Shown: positions 1-13,731, counted from the stretch's first letter. The stretch: 64,000 nucleotides of DNA from Ancylostoma caninum (GCA_037903475.1 JBAJFG010000563.1:124001-188000), one strand, 5' to 3'. Numbers and translations: made by a program. The notes: generated by a model not told the origin, from the letters alone.

Positions 1-28
1 AAGGGGGAGAGCATATGTATGATTGTTG

Positions 29-76
29 GGATACGCTAAGGGACAATCCATATATGGATTGTCCCTTAGCGTATCC
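29..76. repeat. Perfect 48-bp palindrome
   Basis: The left 24 bases, starting GGATACGCTAAGGGAC, are exactly reverse-complemented by the right 24, with no spacer and the centre at TA|TA. The DNA could extrude a cruciform or the RNA fold into a hairpin. A second perfect palindrome begins 8 bp later. Either this is a foldback-type element or an inverted-duplication artefact of assembly near a contig end. No gene is nearby. Confidence 0.95.
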
Positions 77-83
77 ACCACCC

Positions 84-151
84 GTTACTTCACCTCAGCT
101 CGCCTTTAAAGCCATTATAATGGCTTTAAAGGCGAGCTGAGGTGAAGTAAC
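84..151. repeat. Perfect 68-bp palindrome
   Basis: Two 34-base arms, outer end GTTACTTCACCTCAGCTCGC, are exact reverse complements meeting at ATTA|TAAT with no loop. Its sequence is unrelated to the palindrome just to the left, so the two are not copies of each other. Perfect spacer-free palindromes of this size are unstable in cloning and unusual for old repeats, which argues for a recent origin or an assembly fold-back. Confidence 0.95.
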
Positions 152-1870
152 TCTTGGATTCAAAATTTGGGAGTACATACTGCTACAGTCTTGCAGAAAT
201 ATACTGACTGAAGCAACTCGCAGAGAAGAGCGGCTATCTATTCTGGATTAGTACTTCCAGTGGACCGGTCGTATAGCAGCACGAATGCATTTTTCCCTAA
301 GAGCTGTTCTATGACGAGCAATGAGATACTCTAGAATGCAAAAACGAGGTCAGAGGGCTAGTACATAATGTGTCCATTGGGTTCTGGTTCGTGCAACCCG
401 GCTGTAAACATCTTCTTGATGTAGCTACCCATGATCTAGCTATTATTAGAATCTACTACTCCAGATGTCCCGGCACTATTTGACTAACTCTCCCATAAAA
501 ACTTTGCGCTAACTCCACTGCTAGGCGCTACCGTAACATACATACAACTTCCAAGTGATTAATCTAGCTATCAGCTTATGGTATTCCCAGCGTGATTTTC
601 TCCTGTGCTCCTACGTGAGATTCGGAGTGCCTGGGCTGCTACAAAGCTTATGCATCTTCTTTCTGGACACTCCAATGGCATCTGCCACGGAGAGAAACTG
701 ATCTATCTCATCTCATCATCTCATGCAAGCAGCCCTTTAGTTCTAAGAGCTACCACTCCTTCAGCACATAACTCTGTCTCCCTGTTCAAACATATCCGTT
801 GAAATATGATCTATATTACCTCGGAAATCGTTCTATGTCTGATCAAAGAATGTCTTATGCTAAAGTTTTTTCCCATTTTTTAAATGAATTTTCTTATTAT
901 TTATGAAAAACACAGAATGATTCAGGATAATAGAGTGCCAATGCTAAATCACATTTTCTTCCTGATCAAACTGAGATCAACCAAAAGTTTCACTCTTTTT
1001 AGAGACCTTTCTTACTGATGAGATTTCTTCTAGAAGGAGCTAGTCACTGTTCATCTAGTTCTGTTTTAGGCGAATCCATCCATGTGGAAAATGAAAAGCT
1101 TCTCTATGATGGTTAGAGCATTCGAGTGGAAGCTCGCTCATTATGCAAAATGTTCAAAGTTGAAATTCTTCATTTGTTCGTTCAGTTCAAGGGCACCATG
1201 ACATTGCTCTACGTCATTCCTTCTGAATAGCATGAAGCATAGTATATGACAGTAGCTCCATTGGCGCTGAAAATTCGATGATCAAGAATTGAATAAAAAG
1301 GGTTAGCGTTGGCGGTAGAATTCATTCCGATTCGACGACATCAGTTGGCGTGGTCAGTTTTCTTGAGATTTCTGGCAATCTGAGTATTCTATGGTTCTCC
1401 TTCCAAGACATAAAATTTTTTAATCGAAGTTTTTATGACCATTTTGCCTATCACTTCCCAGTCATTGGTAAAAAGTCGACTCAGAAAAATTCTCCGAGAA
1501 CTAGTCAGATGTTTCCCCAAAACAAGCGCGTATTAGGAAATTTTCGGTAGTTGAACACTTGCCACCGGGAAAACATACGTATTTGTTGACCTGGAGCCAC
1601 AGCCTACATCAAAAAGCCCATTAGGACGCCTGACCAAAGTCATAGTGGAAAATTATGTTTTTGAGCACTACTCCCTCACATAATCCATGTTATGGAAGTC
1701 TTTTTGTGCAATCGTGCGTAGTTCTTGGTGTTTTTGATAGATATTCATCTAAAGAATTGTTCGCATGATCAATGTTGTATAGAAAAGGAGGGTAGATAAA
1801 GAAAAAGCCTGTTATTGGCCGCTGTTTCTAGCTCTAACGAAAGTCACTCTCTATGAGTTTTTCCAAGGAT
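152..1870. other. No gene recognised
   Basis: Only short open frames occur here, with no convincing splice-site pairing or protein-like composition. Nothing I can name. Confidence 0.5.
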
Positions 1871-1954
1871 GTGGAGCGTTGTACCTATACGAGCTCTGTG
1901 ACTGGTCATTTCCATGAACTGACCAATCACAGGGCTAGGCCGCCACTCCACTCA
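1871..1954. repeat. Hairpin element, family with GGAGCGTTRTACCT ends
   Basis: The left end GTGGAGCGTTGTACCTATAC and the internal arms around CTCTGTGACTGGTCA / TGACCAATCACAG form an imperfect inverted repeat. It resembles better-preserved copies at 38.3, 52.85 and 62.8 kb, which share the GCGTTATACCTGGAGTGGGC end and the central tract. The right terminal repeat is missing or decayed, so this is an old truncated copy of that non-autonomous element. Confidence 0.6.
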
Positions 1955-2947
1955 TATGCAAATCTCCTCATCCTGCGTCGATTTTTCGATTTCAGTGGAC
2001 GTTTAATGTGTCTTAAGTACCGAATGTAGTGTCTCTTTTTCCAACATGAAACTTATGTGTAAGAAGTGTTGGAAAACTAAAAATACAGGTAGATTACTCT
2101 CTACATTGATCAGTTACTCCTTACTACTACTTAAACGACCCGTCAGCAGCATGTCATCTCAGGCAGCCAACGATCACAACAAGCGTGACTCTGGCGTTGG
2201 TCCGTTAATCAAGCTAATAGTGATGATTGACTAGCGGACCGTGTAGTGCGAATTTGCGTGCTTCTGCTTGTTAGACATAAAGAGCAACTCATAGAATATA
2301 TGAAAAGATTCTACAACACCTCACATGGATTACAACGGAATTTACTGCAGTTATACTTACATGGAAACATATCTTGAATATTTTCTTATTTTAAATGCAT
2401 ATTTTGAGCATATGTATTTCCAACCATATTCCACCTCTAATCTGATCTACTGAGACCCCAATCTTCAGAACCTTTTGTGCAAAGCAGGCCCGCTCATTCG
2501 ACTGACATAGAATTTATCCTCTTTTCTAGTTATCTTGCATTAGTTCATTCCTATTTTCAGCTGGTTTTCCATTCCGAGAACTTGCTTCCAAGAATACGCA
2601 CCTTTAAGAGGTCCTTATTCAGATTTTTCTCCAAACATGGTGGCCAAGTATTGAGTCTCGAACCTGAGAAAAAAATTTCTAAATGCTCGTCTGGAAAGGC
2701 GCAAGGTAGGATGTAAAAAGGGCTGGAAAATTGAGAACATAAATTAATAAACATCGCTGCGAACCTTTGGCAAAGATAGACGGAGCGATTGTTTTCTGGA
2801 ACCATATCCAGAACACTTTACTCATTTAGGTGAAGGTTCTGGCTGTCATAGTGGTGTCGTTTATTGTGCTGATGCTATTGACTAAATCAGCCGGTTTTGC
2901 TTCTGTACTGGATAACAGAATTGGCAAGCAGCTGTCCACCGCGGTTC
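1955..2947. other. No gene recognised
   Basis: This is the downstream flank of a possible minus-strand gene pair. Short open frames on both strands overlap each other and none has supporting splice sites. Confidence 0.4.
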
Positions 2948-3487
2948 CTAAGAATTAAAAAAAAATCCATGAGCAGGACTATAAGGTGCATTTGAGTAGT
3001 TATACTCGTTATATTTCTGGCGTTCTCGTTCGAATAGTATCGCGTCTACATTCGTTTGTTGAACAACGTCTATATTTGAGTTTTCGGAAGTTTTTATCTC
3101 CTTGAAAGCTGGAGTCATGAGAAAGTTCTTTAAGGATTCACCCTTTAAAGTGACACCCATCGAACTTCTTGGGATTCCAATAGAATTTCAGAAGTTTCAT
3201 CCTTCATTCTTGTTATTTATTTTTCTGAGACATACAATGCATACAATACAATTATGAGACGGCGTAAGATAGTGCAAATGTGAGTAGGAACATCCAGAAA
3301 GAATTCGATGACTCCACAAAGTGAGATGTTTAAAGATAAGTATAAGAAATAAAACACACATGTAGAGTGAAACGAAAATAAAAGTACTTATCACTGGCGC
3401 GCCCTTACTCTTTCCAATATATGGCTCAAATCTGTTAATAGTCATTTTTACTGCGCGGCCCTTTAGCAGTGCCGTGAATAATTCCAT
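2948..3487 (-). CDS. Candidate two-exon small gene, unknown function
   Basis: Not a recognised family. The proposed first exon starts at the ATG at 3487, four bases after a GTACAG acceptor (3492-3493) that could take a spliced leader, and reads MELFTALLKGRAVKMTINRF then YIGKSKGAP. The terminal exon, 2948-3164, reads SMGVTLKGESLKNFLMTPAF and ends in an acidic, Tyr/Asn-rich tail before TAG. Both stretches look coding, but no single donor joins them cleanly: a phase-2 donor near 3350 would fit, and other choices are possible. It begins about 175 bp downstream of the stop of another minus-strand exon (3666-3829), the spacing typical of nematode operons. Existence as a gene is moderately likely; the exact exon junction is unresolved. 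Confidence 0.4.
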
Positions 3488-3665
3488 AGTTCTGTACGAT
3501 AAGAATTCCGATCCAATTTGATTTCAAGCTACTGAGCCTACTAGCCTTAGGCTAGACCTCATCATCAATCATTTGTCAATAACTTAGGGGCGAAAAGAAA
3601 TCAAACAGGAAGTAGTTAACTGCCATTGACATAGTATGTATGGATAGGTTGAGTCAGAGTCATCT

Positions 3666-3829
3666 CTACTCTTCTAATTCACCTTTATTCGTTTTGCTGA
3701 ACTTTTCTGCCCTGTTTAATTTCCCTTTCCGCTGTTTGATGTTTAATTCCCTAACGTTTTTCTTTAGATCCTCGACATAATAATGTCCAACGTCATGTTT
3801 AATTTCCTCAACCCTATCAGCCACGTGTT
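3666..3829 (-). CDS. Terminal exon of an unrecognised gene
   Basis: A good acceptor (TTTCTCTGTTCAG) precedes a 164-nt open exon of phase 1 encoding HVADRVEEIKHDVGHYYVED, then a Lys/Arg-rich helical tail ending KGELEE and TAG. Composition is clearly protein-like: charged, probably helical or coiled-coil. The 5' exons were not identified; they would lie at higher coordinates, where an old mariner remnant (4455-4912) may occupy an intron. The gene is not recognised. Its stop sits about 175 bp upstream of the candidate start at 3487, compatible with a two-gene operon on this strand. Confidence 0.5.
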
Positions 3830-4454
3830 CTGAACAGAGAAATATCAACTAAATGTACGTATTTCTCAATAATGGCTGTAAAAATTTGATAATAGGAACT
3901 ATTCAGCAGCGATGTCTATACCGCATCCACTCCTATTCACGGTTGATGGCTTTTATTAATGCATGTCCGTGCCAAATGCAGATGTTTGGCGTCCGTTTTC
4001 ATAGTATCTCTCTAGTGCAGCGTGCAAATTTAGGCGTTGCAGAATACCTGCACTTCTTTGAAATTCGAATTTCCGTAGCCATGACAAATAAGTAGGACAG
4101 GGCGATTTTTGATGACTTAGTTGAAGGCAATAATTCTCCACATTTTAGAGCTAATCGTCGCGAGGAATCATTTTTTTTCACTATCCGGATGGTCCCCACT
4201 AAGTGTAATTTCCGAATAATGCATTACATTGCTATCGAGCTATTTAGTCGAGATTCGAGAATCCTATTTCGAATAGAGCTGTAATTTGGATATTCCAGAA
4301 CGAGGGAGAGAGAACAATACGATCCTCAAGGAATGATAAGGGGCGTTTGGGTCTTTCTATATTTTCAATGTTTGAATTCTTTTGGACGAGTATTGACGTA
4401 CAGGGATTGGATCGTGCCGTAATTTGGACCCTTTCTTGCTATTTGTGCGGCCAA

Positions 4455-4912
4455 TCTATCCGGCTGTTGATAGCACAGCGTACAGGCACAACTTCTCATC
4501 TGTTGTGAAGATGGACTTCAGCCAGTTTCCAATGTTTCTGTACGAGAGCAACTCACTAGCCACCTCTGCACAGTGCTGGAGATTGCACCCGGTCAGGTCA
4601 TGATCCCTCACTGTGATAATTTTTTTTTACCTTGCCCAACTGACGCAGGTGATCGGCGATGCTGGTAAAGTGAACATCCAAGACTTGTGTCCTTTCGCAC
4701 ATAGTTTGTCGTGGATCTGAATCTACCAGCTGCTGTAATCGTCTATTGTCGACTCTGAATGCGCGTCTCGACCGTGCGGAAATATTGGGATAAAAGTATC
4801 CAACACTATCCAATACGAAGGCGTCTGGACCAATCTTGTGCAGTGCATTCGGCCACTGTACAGCGTTAGTACGACGACTGGATCTGGTTGCTGATTCACC
4901 AGAAGCTGTATA
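4455..4912 (-). pseudogene. Decayed mariner-family transposase fragment
   Basis: Read on the minus strand, one frame contains RVDNRRLQQLVDSDPRQTM and later ADHLRQLGKVKK, which match the helix-turn-helix region of mariner/SETMAR-type transposases (typically '..ADP.TT..' followed by '..HL..LGKVKKLDKW'). After a frameshift at the A-run near 4622-4629 the next frame gives HDLTGCNLQHCAEVASELL and then TTDEKLCLY, matching the family's PHELT.. and TCDEKW segments that carry the first catalytic Asp. A stop follows soon after and the rest of the catalytic domain is not recognisable. The frameshift, stop and lost C-terminus make this an inactive relic. A C-terminal piece of the same superfamily lies at 57.8-58.0 kb. 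Confidence 0.75.
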
Positions 4913-7900
4913 CTGAAAGGCCGCAAATCTATACTGTTTTGAAAGTTTCATATTCCTGGAAGAGATTGTGCAGGAGTTTGCAGGTAATGATAATAATAAA
5001 CTCGCACTTACCTGATTTCACTATACATACAAAAGACAGGTTGCTGCAAGGCAGCGTGGTGTTAGAAAAGCTCACCTTTGAAAACCGCGAGAACTTTTCC
5101 TACAACCTAATACTCAGTTATCAGAGTATACAGTGACGTCAGTGGCGGTGCGTTTTTTGTGGATTCGAGACTGCGCTGCTCGCGCTTGAGTCCTCTCTGG
5201 CACAAGAAACTAGAGATTTTTCTTGATGATTAGTTGGTCAATCAGGCAAGGTCAAATACGATGAACAACTATCAAGAAACCCTAATCTGCCGAGCGACGA
5301 TTCCATTGTGAGCGTCGCGGTCGCGTGGCGTGTTCTTTGGAGTCGCAAAAACGCACTCCCTATTGACGCCTAGTGCAGGTATACTTTTGCTAATAAAGAA
5401 TACAAAAGTTTGGGAAATCTTTTTCCGGAGAATTTCACAAAATATGCAATGACTCCGAAGAGATCGATCGCGTAGAATATAAAATTTTATTGATTTTCAA
5501 ACCTCTCATATCATTTCGTCATCTCCATTTGTATTCTCCAAACAATGGTAAGAGGGTCGGCTAGGTTACTAAGCCCGAGGATGAAGTTTTTGCTTTATTT
5601 CTCGTGTAAATATCATGTGTAGCCAGAACGTATGTAGTGTTACATATTTCCTCTAGAAAAAAATTTCCTCGAGCAACATATATTTGGTTCCGGATTCCTG
5701 TCTCTCATGACTCCTTTAATTTCCGTGTGTCTGTTCAATTCTGGCCGCAACATACGGCTCATTAATGGCCGATAGACTTTTAATGAAAATTCGGCAATGT
5801 AGCGAAATGAAGGCGTTAAGCGTAAATAAACAGCGTCGTAAATGCCGTGATTGAATTGTGACGAAAGTCGTAACGGCCGTCTGAACTCATTTCTTTTTGA
5901 TCGTTCGTCATTAGAAACATTGCTTTTTGCGACGAGATTTTTTCACGTATATAAGGAGTAAATAACAACAGAAAAATTTTCTCAATGAAGCGAAGGAAGG
6001 TTTTTATTGCGGATGATTGCAGTGGATTCATTTATTTTTGCTGGAAGAGTGTGGATATGAGGGGTGGAGATCAGATCGTAATCGCAGACTGAGGTCGTAA
6101 TTGCAGATGGAGTCACTCCATCTTCCGCCTTTGAGCTAACAGGATTTACATACAATTTAGAATCCCTCAAAAATATTATGTTTCTCATCGAGTTTGCCGA
6201 CAGTCAGAACAGCCCACTCATTCCAAAGCAGATACCGGTCTCAGCCTTTCATGCACAGAAAAATGAGTCGTTAATGGAACAGATGATATCACTGCCATTT
6301 CAAGGCGAGCAGGTGACAGTGACATCAACAAGTCAGCGCTATTAGACATTGGAGATTAGATTGACATTAACTTCTAGGTGGTCCTTGGTAATGAAAAAGC
6401 ACAGGCGGTAGTAAAGCCTCAATTGTGACCCAAAAAGGACGAGAAAGACTCTCTACATATTAAAACAACTTGCGTAGGTGTTACGGACTACCGCTTGGAT
6501 ATCGCGAGGTGTCGAGCACTTTTCCAAAATCTTCACATGCGCATATCACGAAAAACTTTTAAAATGAACGGCCTCAAAGCCATCAAACACTCTGCTGAAT
6601 TTCGCAAAATTCTCATCACCTGTTTAACGGTTAATTTAGATATAAATACGACCTAACAGAAATTCAGGAGATCGAAGACGTCTTTAGAATAGATATGGTG
6701 TGGGTTTGACGGCTACATCATCTTTTATCAAGAGCCAGGACACAGGTTTTTGGTCGAAAATGGTCAGAAATGGTTCTGGCGTTGCGAGCCAGCACTCCAT
6801 AGTCGTAATTTATGGGGAATTTAGGTGCAGAACGGTCCGAGGTCGTAAGGTTATTGTGCGACCAACCGCCCTCTCCCATCGAGCCACATCGCCCGTCAAT
6901 GATGCAAAATGTCAGTTCATTTATTTATTTATTTCATGCACTCAATTGGTGCTCCTTACAAAGACAATAAATACGGCAGGCCAGCTTGGCTATTTAGGTC
7001 ACCCGCTGAATGAATGCATCTGCACCCAGCTGCATACGCAGTCCAGTATCCATGCTCTGCGCTTAACTAATAGGACCTGTAAGAGTAAGTAGCTGGTAGA
7101 CATACTGCTAGAAGCCTTCGGATATTACCACTAAACACAGGCGATTGGCACTGGGGAATGCCACTACTCATGCAGTGGTAAGCGATGAGCAGTCTAGGGG
7201 TGAATTTTCGGAAGTTAGGTATCCACCTCCTTAACAATTTACCTTTCGATACACCTGTTACTCTCTGGTTTACGCAGTATAGTTTAGGACCTTTTTATAT
7301 GAGTTGGAGCGGACAAGGTGTGCCATACCGTGAGCAGCTCACGTAGCATGTTGCAAACATGACGTCGTGACAAATAAAGGGTTATCATTATTATCAAAAT
7401 CATGTAGATACCACTATGCAGTGAGTAAGTAGTCTGTTAAGCCTTTGTGACTCTGCTTCTGGTCTGACATCACCCTGGCGATTCTTGAACAGCACCTGTC
7501 AATGATATCAGTGAATAGCTTTGGAGAGCAATGCAGTTGTTACAATAAATCCAGAATAACCTCATGCGAAAACGATATGACGTACAGAAGGCCTTTAAAG
7601 AGAAAAAAAAAGAAACCCCCGGCTCCTATTGGGAAAATTTGACCTAAGTCGCGGTTTGTTGTACTTTCGCATAGTTTTGAAGTATGCAAATGTCAGTTGA
7701 TGATCAATCCAAGAGGGAGTCTCACGCCCACGCACTACGATACCCACACCTCTGCATCTGCATACTGCTACTCTCGAAGATTTACTGGTCAGCTGGGGGA
7801 ATGCGTGACGTCACAGTTTGCCGGAGGCGCTTCGTATCCCCTCGCATGTCGTCTACGGAGGAGTTTAATTTTGCTTCGCCACGCCCACCGCAGCACCCGA

Positions 7901-10900
7901 CTTGATCTCACCCTAGCTTGGGAGGGCGCTATAGTCCAATCTTGATGGTGGTTTTAATTCCGATATCCCTTGAAGTCATTCTTGACGGATAGTCAAGTAC
8001 TGATATGGTAGAGAAGCAGTCCTCCAACTTTCCATTAGGAAATACATTGCTACAATTTAGCAACATTTTACAAAAATTATACTATCTTTGAAAGCTACTG
8101 TATTGTTTTTATAAAAGATAATGTTGATATACATATTAACATCCTCAAAATTAAAAAAAAACTTCTTTTTATTAGATCATATTTATGTAACTTGGAACGT
8201 CTAGTGGAAGGAACGAAACGGAGATTAGGTACCTTTGTTTTTGTTTTTGTTTATTACTACACCACCAACTAAAGAAAGACATTACTTGAGAAAGGTTATT
8301 GGATTTCGACGTGAATTTCGGAATCCTTTGATAATTTAAAATAGATAATCCTTTCACGTGTGATTTGACATTTTTAACAAGCAAGTGATTCTTCCGAGTA
8401 TTCGGAAGGAGTAGAAACTTCCATGGATGGAGAGAAGTCAAACAAGGACATCTGGAAATTTATTTTTAAAAAACTGCAGATCCAAATCTCCAATGGCTTT
8501 AATGTCTTCAAATTTATTTATTTCCTCTTTTTTTAATTTATTTGACATGTTCCACGTTGGTTTGAACGTTTCCTTCATAGTGCAGTAATTAATTTCGCCG
8601 CTGATCTCCCTTCTAATTATTTACGACCCAAGTGGCCCCCTGCATTCCACGTCCAGTAAATTCAGTGGCCAGCACAAGTGTAGTACAACTGGGATTACCT
8701 CGTCCCCTCAGTCCATCCACCTACTCGATCAGTAAATTTGTTTGTTTTCGCCTCATTCTGCCGAATCCTAGAGACGCTTCTTTGTTACTTCCCGTCCTTC
8801 CAAAAAAGAGTTACGCTGTCATTGTTGTTGTTGTAAGCATAAACATCCACATGTTTACGCATAAAATTCACTTGTAACGTTGTCTATCGCATGTAAATCT
8901 CAATGAGCTTTCGTGTGGAGGTGTGTGTTTGTTCATTTGATTTCCCGAAATCTTTCCAGATAGAGCACGCCCTTTTTAAAAATTTTTCAGGGTGTGGTTC
9001 CTGGAAATTGCGCTAGTCACCTATTTCTCTTGGGGATTTCTCCGTAAGTGCACGCGATCTTGATAGGCTTAGCGGTCATCCTTAATTGGATAGGGGGCGA
9101 GAGATCCTCGCGATTTTTCTGTAGCATTAGTGTGCAGTTGATTTGTGGGAATGCACTTCATCAGATGGAGTTGTAGATAACTTAGTTGCTAGGTGTGATC
9201 AACGGATGCCCTCTACAGTGTTCCAGAAAATTCCCTTTTTTCTTCCAGGATTTCGATAGTTTCATCGAATTAGCAGCACCACCTTTTTGTGGATTTCTCC
9301 TCCTTCAAAATCCCGGGAGAAATCGAAATCTCTGGCACGGAAATCCTCGTGAGTGCTACCTACAAAGCAGGAGAAATTGTACACTCTTGGCCCAGAGATG
9401 AGATCCTATGAATTTTCTGGAACCTGGTGTTTCCTTGAAACTTCTTCCCTCTTCCTCTCTTCTAGCCTACTACCTCCTTGACAAATAACGGACCATATGG
9501 CTGACAGGTGGGTAGCCATATTTTGAGCTTGTAATTTGTTCTGGAATAATTTTCCAGCGCTGTGTGTGATGTTTATTTGTTGACAAATCATAACAGCATG
9601 TTTAAAGCTTTAACTTCCTCACCACCTTTAGTGAAATCATGTTATTTGATGTGTAGTATTCCCTAATTGTGTTTACGCATGGGTGCAGGGCCTTAAATAG
9701 GCCCTTCATCCCTTCATGCTGTAGTAACGACCAGAAATGCTTTTCTCTGTGACCTAATCATCGTTAATTCCCTGCGGGCAAACTAGAGCTAACCTCATGA
9801 TGAAAGAACTTCATAGATACGTTTTATCCATCTGAATTCTCATAAATTTTTTTCCTTATTTCCTCATTTCCGGAGAAATTCTCGGATAACTTCACCTCAT
9901 TTCCTCATTGCATCCATCTGAGATTCCCAGCAAGGATCGGACATCTGCGACAACGCGCAACATTTGCTCATTGCACATTCTGGACGCAATGTCATTATGT
10001 GAATTAAATGACCAAAGTATTGAAGGGGCGTGACTGCATAGATCAGTTGACTCGTCTGTTGCTAGTTCCTGTTTGGAAAATAATTACCTTTTCAAGAATA
10101 TGGTGCCTTCAGGGGATTCCCCAAAATCAGATGAAAGAGCTCTTATGGCACTTTGTACCATCTGCCTCTTTTCGTCGAGAAAAACACAAAAATTTCGGAA
10201 AGATCTATTGCAGAATCTTTATAATCCGAAGTAAAATAAAATTTAGTACAAAGTAGTATTCGAAATAGTAGCTACAAAGGTAAAATTATGCAGTAATTTC
10301 ATTTTAAGACCGTTTATCTCTCACTGATGACTGCAAAAAGAGCATATTGTTTTTTAGCACAGAATGCATATAGTGTGATGCTTCATATATGTAGAATTCA
10401 AATGTACCGAACTTCCCGAACCTGGACTTCTAGAAGGTGACTTCTTCAAAACCAACGCTATTAATCAACAACCACCGTCTGCCGTTCCAATTGTGAGAGT
10501 GTGATCGCATGAAGTTTGCACGAGGTCGGCATGACGTATGCATGACGTAAGCTTGTTGCAATTCCTCCTTGATCAACCACGATTTTCTTCACTTCCTGTC
10601 CAGGTCTCGCTAGAAGCACGAATTTTTCAGGCAAGAAATGGAGGAAAAGTTCATAGGAGGGAGTTGTTCTCCCTTGTAGAGATGGTTAGGATGTTGGGTG
10701 GGAAAAGAGGCCCAGCCTAGAAACTTCAGCCCCACATTTATTGATAAATATGACTCCACTGTGTGAAAATATCAAAAAGAACAGTGTTTATTTATCTAGT
10801 ACCTATTACAAGATTATGGCTATGCCCAAGGGCCAAACTCGCATGCGATCTGGAATATATAAGGAAAGCTATGTAAGCTTTTTCTGCAGCAGATGTAAAA

Positions 10901-13731
10901 ATATCGAACTTCGTCCCTTGTTTTTGTCATCGGATGTTTATTATGGTGGTCATGTAATGCTCTTGATTCATATTTTATAAGGAGAGACGCTGGGGTATTG
11001 TGTCTTCCTGAGTTGAATTACGGAAAAATGGGATGGGCGCGGGATGAAATAGTGCAGAGTTTAGCACAGAAATTCTCATAAACCGAAAAAATCAACACTA
11101 AATTTTCGGAACTTGAAAAGATCGCACTGAAGCTGACAATCCATATGAGGCAATGTAATCCAAGTCATCCATATCCAAGCAAAAGGCAACATAAATCCAA
11201 TAACATAGTTTCTAACGACCCTTTGCGTTACTATGGTTCCTCAGTGGCCTTTACAGGCCTTTACATCATTCTCTTACCTCCGCAAACCTCACCCCTGCCC
11301 TTGCAGACTCCTCATCCCCTTCATCTGAGCTGTATTTATAGCAATTACCTAGTGGTCAGTAGTAAATCATCGGAGTACATGGCGTGGCAATAAGCAATTG
11401 AGACCTGCAGAGCTGTCTCGCTATGTTTCAAGGCCTAGTCGAGACACTTGAGTCAGAGAGCGGTTACCGTACTACGTACCTTAGTTCTTCAGGATTTCCT
11501 TAGTAATATCCGTGATTATTTCTGCTCAAAATAACATTGATTCAAAGGGAAAATTCACTTAGAAGCCCGGAAGTCGCAGCAGAAGCAAACTGTGTATTAG
11601 AAAATTCTAGAAAGGTTCAAGCTCTTTCTATTTAATTTTTTCTTAGCCAAGCCATTTTTTGTTCCATGTGGCACGACAATTATAAAATGTTTGAATAAAT
11701 ACTGCTAGGCATCTGTATTTCAGAAGAAGGTCAAGAAGAAATATGAGGATTATATAGGTCTGGTCTCAGGCAATAATTGGACTCTTGAAAAAAATGTCTC
11801 TATTCTGGGATTGTCTTTGGTTATTCCTGGCGCTCATTCTGCGCGTCTGTTAGGAAAAATGCATGAGTGGTATTTAACCAGTTTCTTGGCTCTTTACAGC
11901 CACCTTATGAAGCAAATTTTTATTTTGAGGGCCATTTTCCCGAAAACAAAATTCCTCCGGAATGTAACGATTGTTATGGAACCTCTCCGTAAAGGATTAC
12001 TACTACAGAAAGAGCAGTTATTTGAGTTACTTTTCCTTCCAGCACACCCTAGATACCCAATTATTACTTGTAACCAAGTCCTGAGAATCGAAGAACTTCC
12101 GCTGCTGTTCCTCATCCCTCACAAAGCTAAGCGGCTGGCGATATCCAGGTGAAAAATTACCGACTCATGCAAATGAGCGCAGATTTTCCAGAAATAACAC
12201 AGCGCTTGGCAAAAGCTCACTGATCGTGGAGGAATTTCTGCTCCTGGAAACTTCTCTAGCATTTCCCACTGTTTTTTATGGATTTTTCCCACAAGTTTGC
12301 TAAAACTATACTCAGCAGTAGTGGACGTACATAGAAAGTTCGCAGAAAGAGGGGGAGGATGGAGGGGAAGGGGTTGTAGGAGAAAAACTGGTTCTCCAAC
12401 ACTTTAGGGTCCTTGATTGGAAAATAAAGTTACGAAAAATGTTGATTTTGATACCAGATAATAAAAAATAATCATTTAAAAACAATGATAAGAATTATAC
12501 TACGATTAGAAGTGAGTTAACACTAATTTTTGTCTGTTTTATGAAAGAACTTCAAAAATTCCCCGATTCATTCGCGGGTTAAGGGGTGGGCGGGGGGGGG
12601 GGGGGGGGGAGGGGATGCGGTGAGAGGTGAATGTATTAGATATATTCCACATTCGAGTATTCGCTTTCTAGTAGATCGAAAATCAAATGTACAGAAAGGT
12701 GAAGGTACTAAGCTCCAGTGCAAAGAGGAGAAGGGCTCTAGATCTTTTTACCTAGGGTATTCAATTTCTGGGATGGCCTAAGAAGTTATTTGTGGAGTAA
12801 ATAGAATTTCTTCAATTTTTATTTGTTCAGTAATCCAACTCAGATGACGACATTCTCCTTTGAAATTTCCTTTCTTCCAGGAAAATACCTTCAAGTGGTG
12901 AAGCTCACTCAGTATGTACTTGACCAAAATATTAGGTAAAATTCTGAAAGTGTCACTACCTGCATTCCGAAAGCGCGAAAAAAATTCCAGTAGTTTTCTC
13001 ATAAATCATCCAGAACTTTGTACTTGGCTCCGGCCATTTTTTTCTTAAAATTGTTATAATTCCAGACTTCTATTTTGACCTCTGGCTCCATTTCTAAAAT
13101 TTTAATTGAGGGCCACGCCCACTGAGCTTCTCCTTCTCAAAAATATTTTAAATTATCTGGAACCGGGCCGAGATGGCCGTTAATTTTGGTTGGCCCCGCC
13201 CACTAAGCCTGTGACAGAAATCCATAGCACATTTCACGTGTCAACTCGCGTTTTTTGCACTCTTGCCCCGACCAAACACGTCAGTCGCCGAAAACCAGCG
13301 ACGCTAATGTCACTAACGGCACAAAATACGGACGAGTTGCCACGTGCAAGCTGTCAACTGACGCCATCGCCCAGTAAATTAGTTGCTATACGACCTGTAA
13401 CTTCTTGCATTGACTAGAAACGTGGAGAATTAGTTCCAGGGACAACTCTTCCATGTGTTCCGATGACTATGCAGTAAAACTTCTTTAATGCATAGTAAAA
13501 GTAGGGCATACTTCATTACGTATTGTTCAGTTCCACAATATGACTTCGTGCTCATGATGACATCATGAAAACTCGTACAATCAGACTCACTAGCTCACAT
13601 GACGAACTAGTTTGAATTTATTCTTGCTTATGGATGGAAAGTACATGACCAGAGAATTCGAGCAGATGAATAAATAGAATTCGGCAACGTAAGCAGAAGT
13701 TCACTGAACTGAACAACTCGTCCATAATTCT
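4913..13731. other. Long region without a recognised gene
   Basis: Nearly 9 kb without an exon I can defend. It holds AT-rich sequence, poly-A/T runs, a G-homopolymer tract near 12591-12609 and partial inverted repeats (for example around 5140-5380). It also holds a roughly 250-bp AT-rich segment bounded by G-rich stretches at about 12340-12620 that resembles segments at 17.4, 24.5 and 37.2 kb. Open frames are short and compositionally poor. Confidence 0.5.

Noticed and set aside
11811..12152. 113-codon frame MSLVIPGAHSARLLGKMHEW
   Set aside because: An overlapping frame is open on the other strand, there are no splice sites, and composition is that of AT-rich non-coding DNA.
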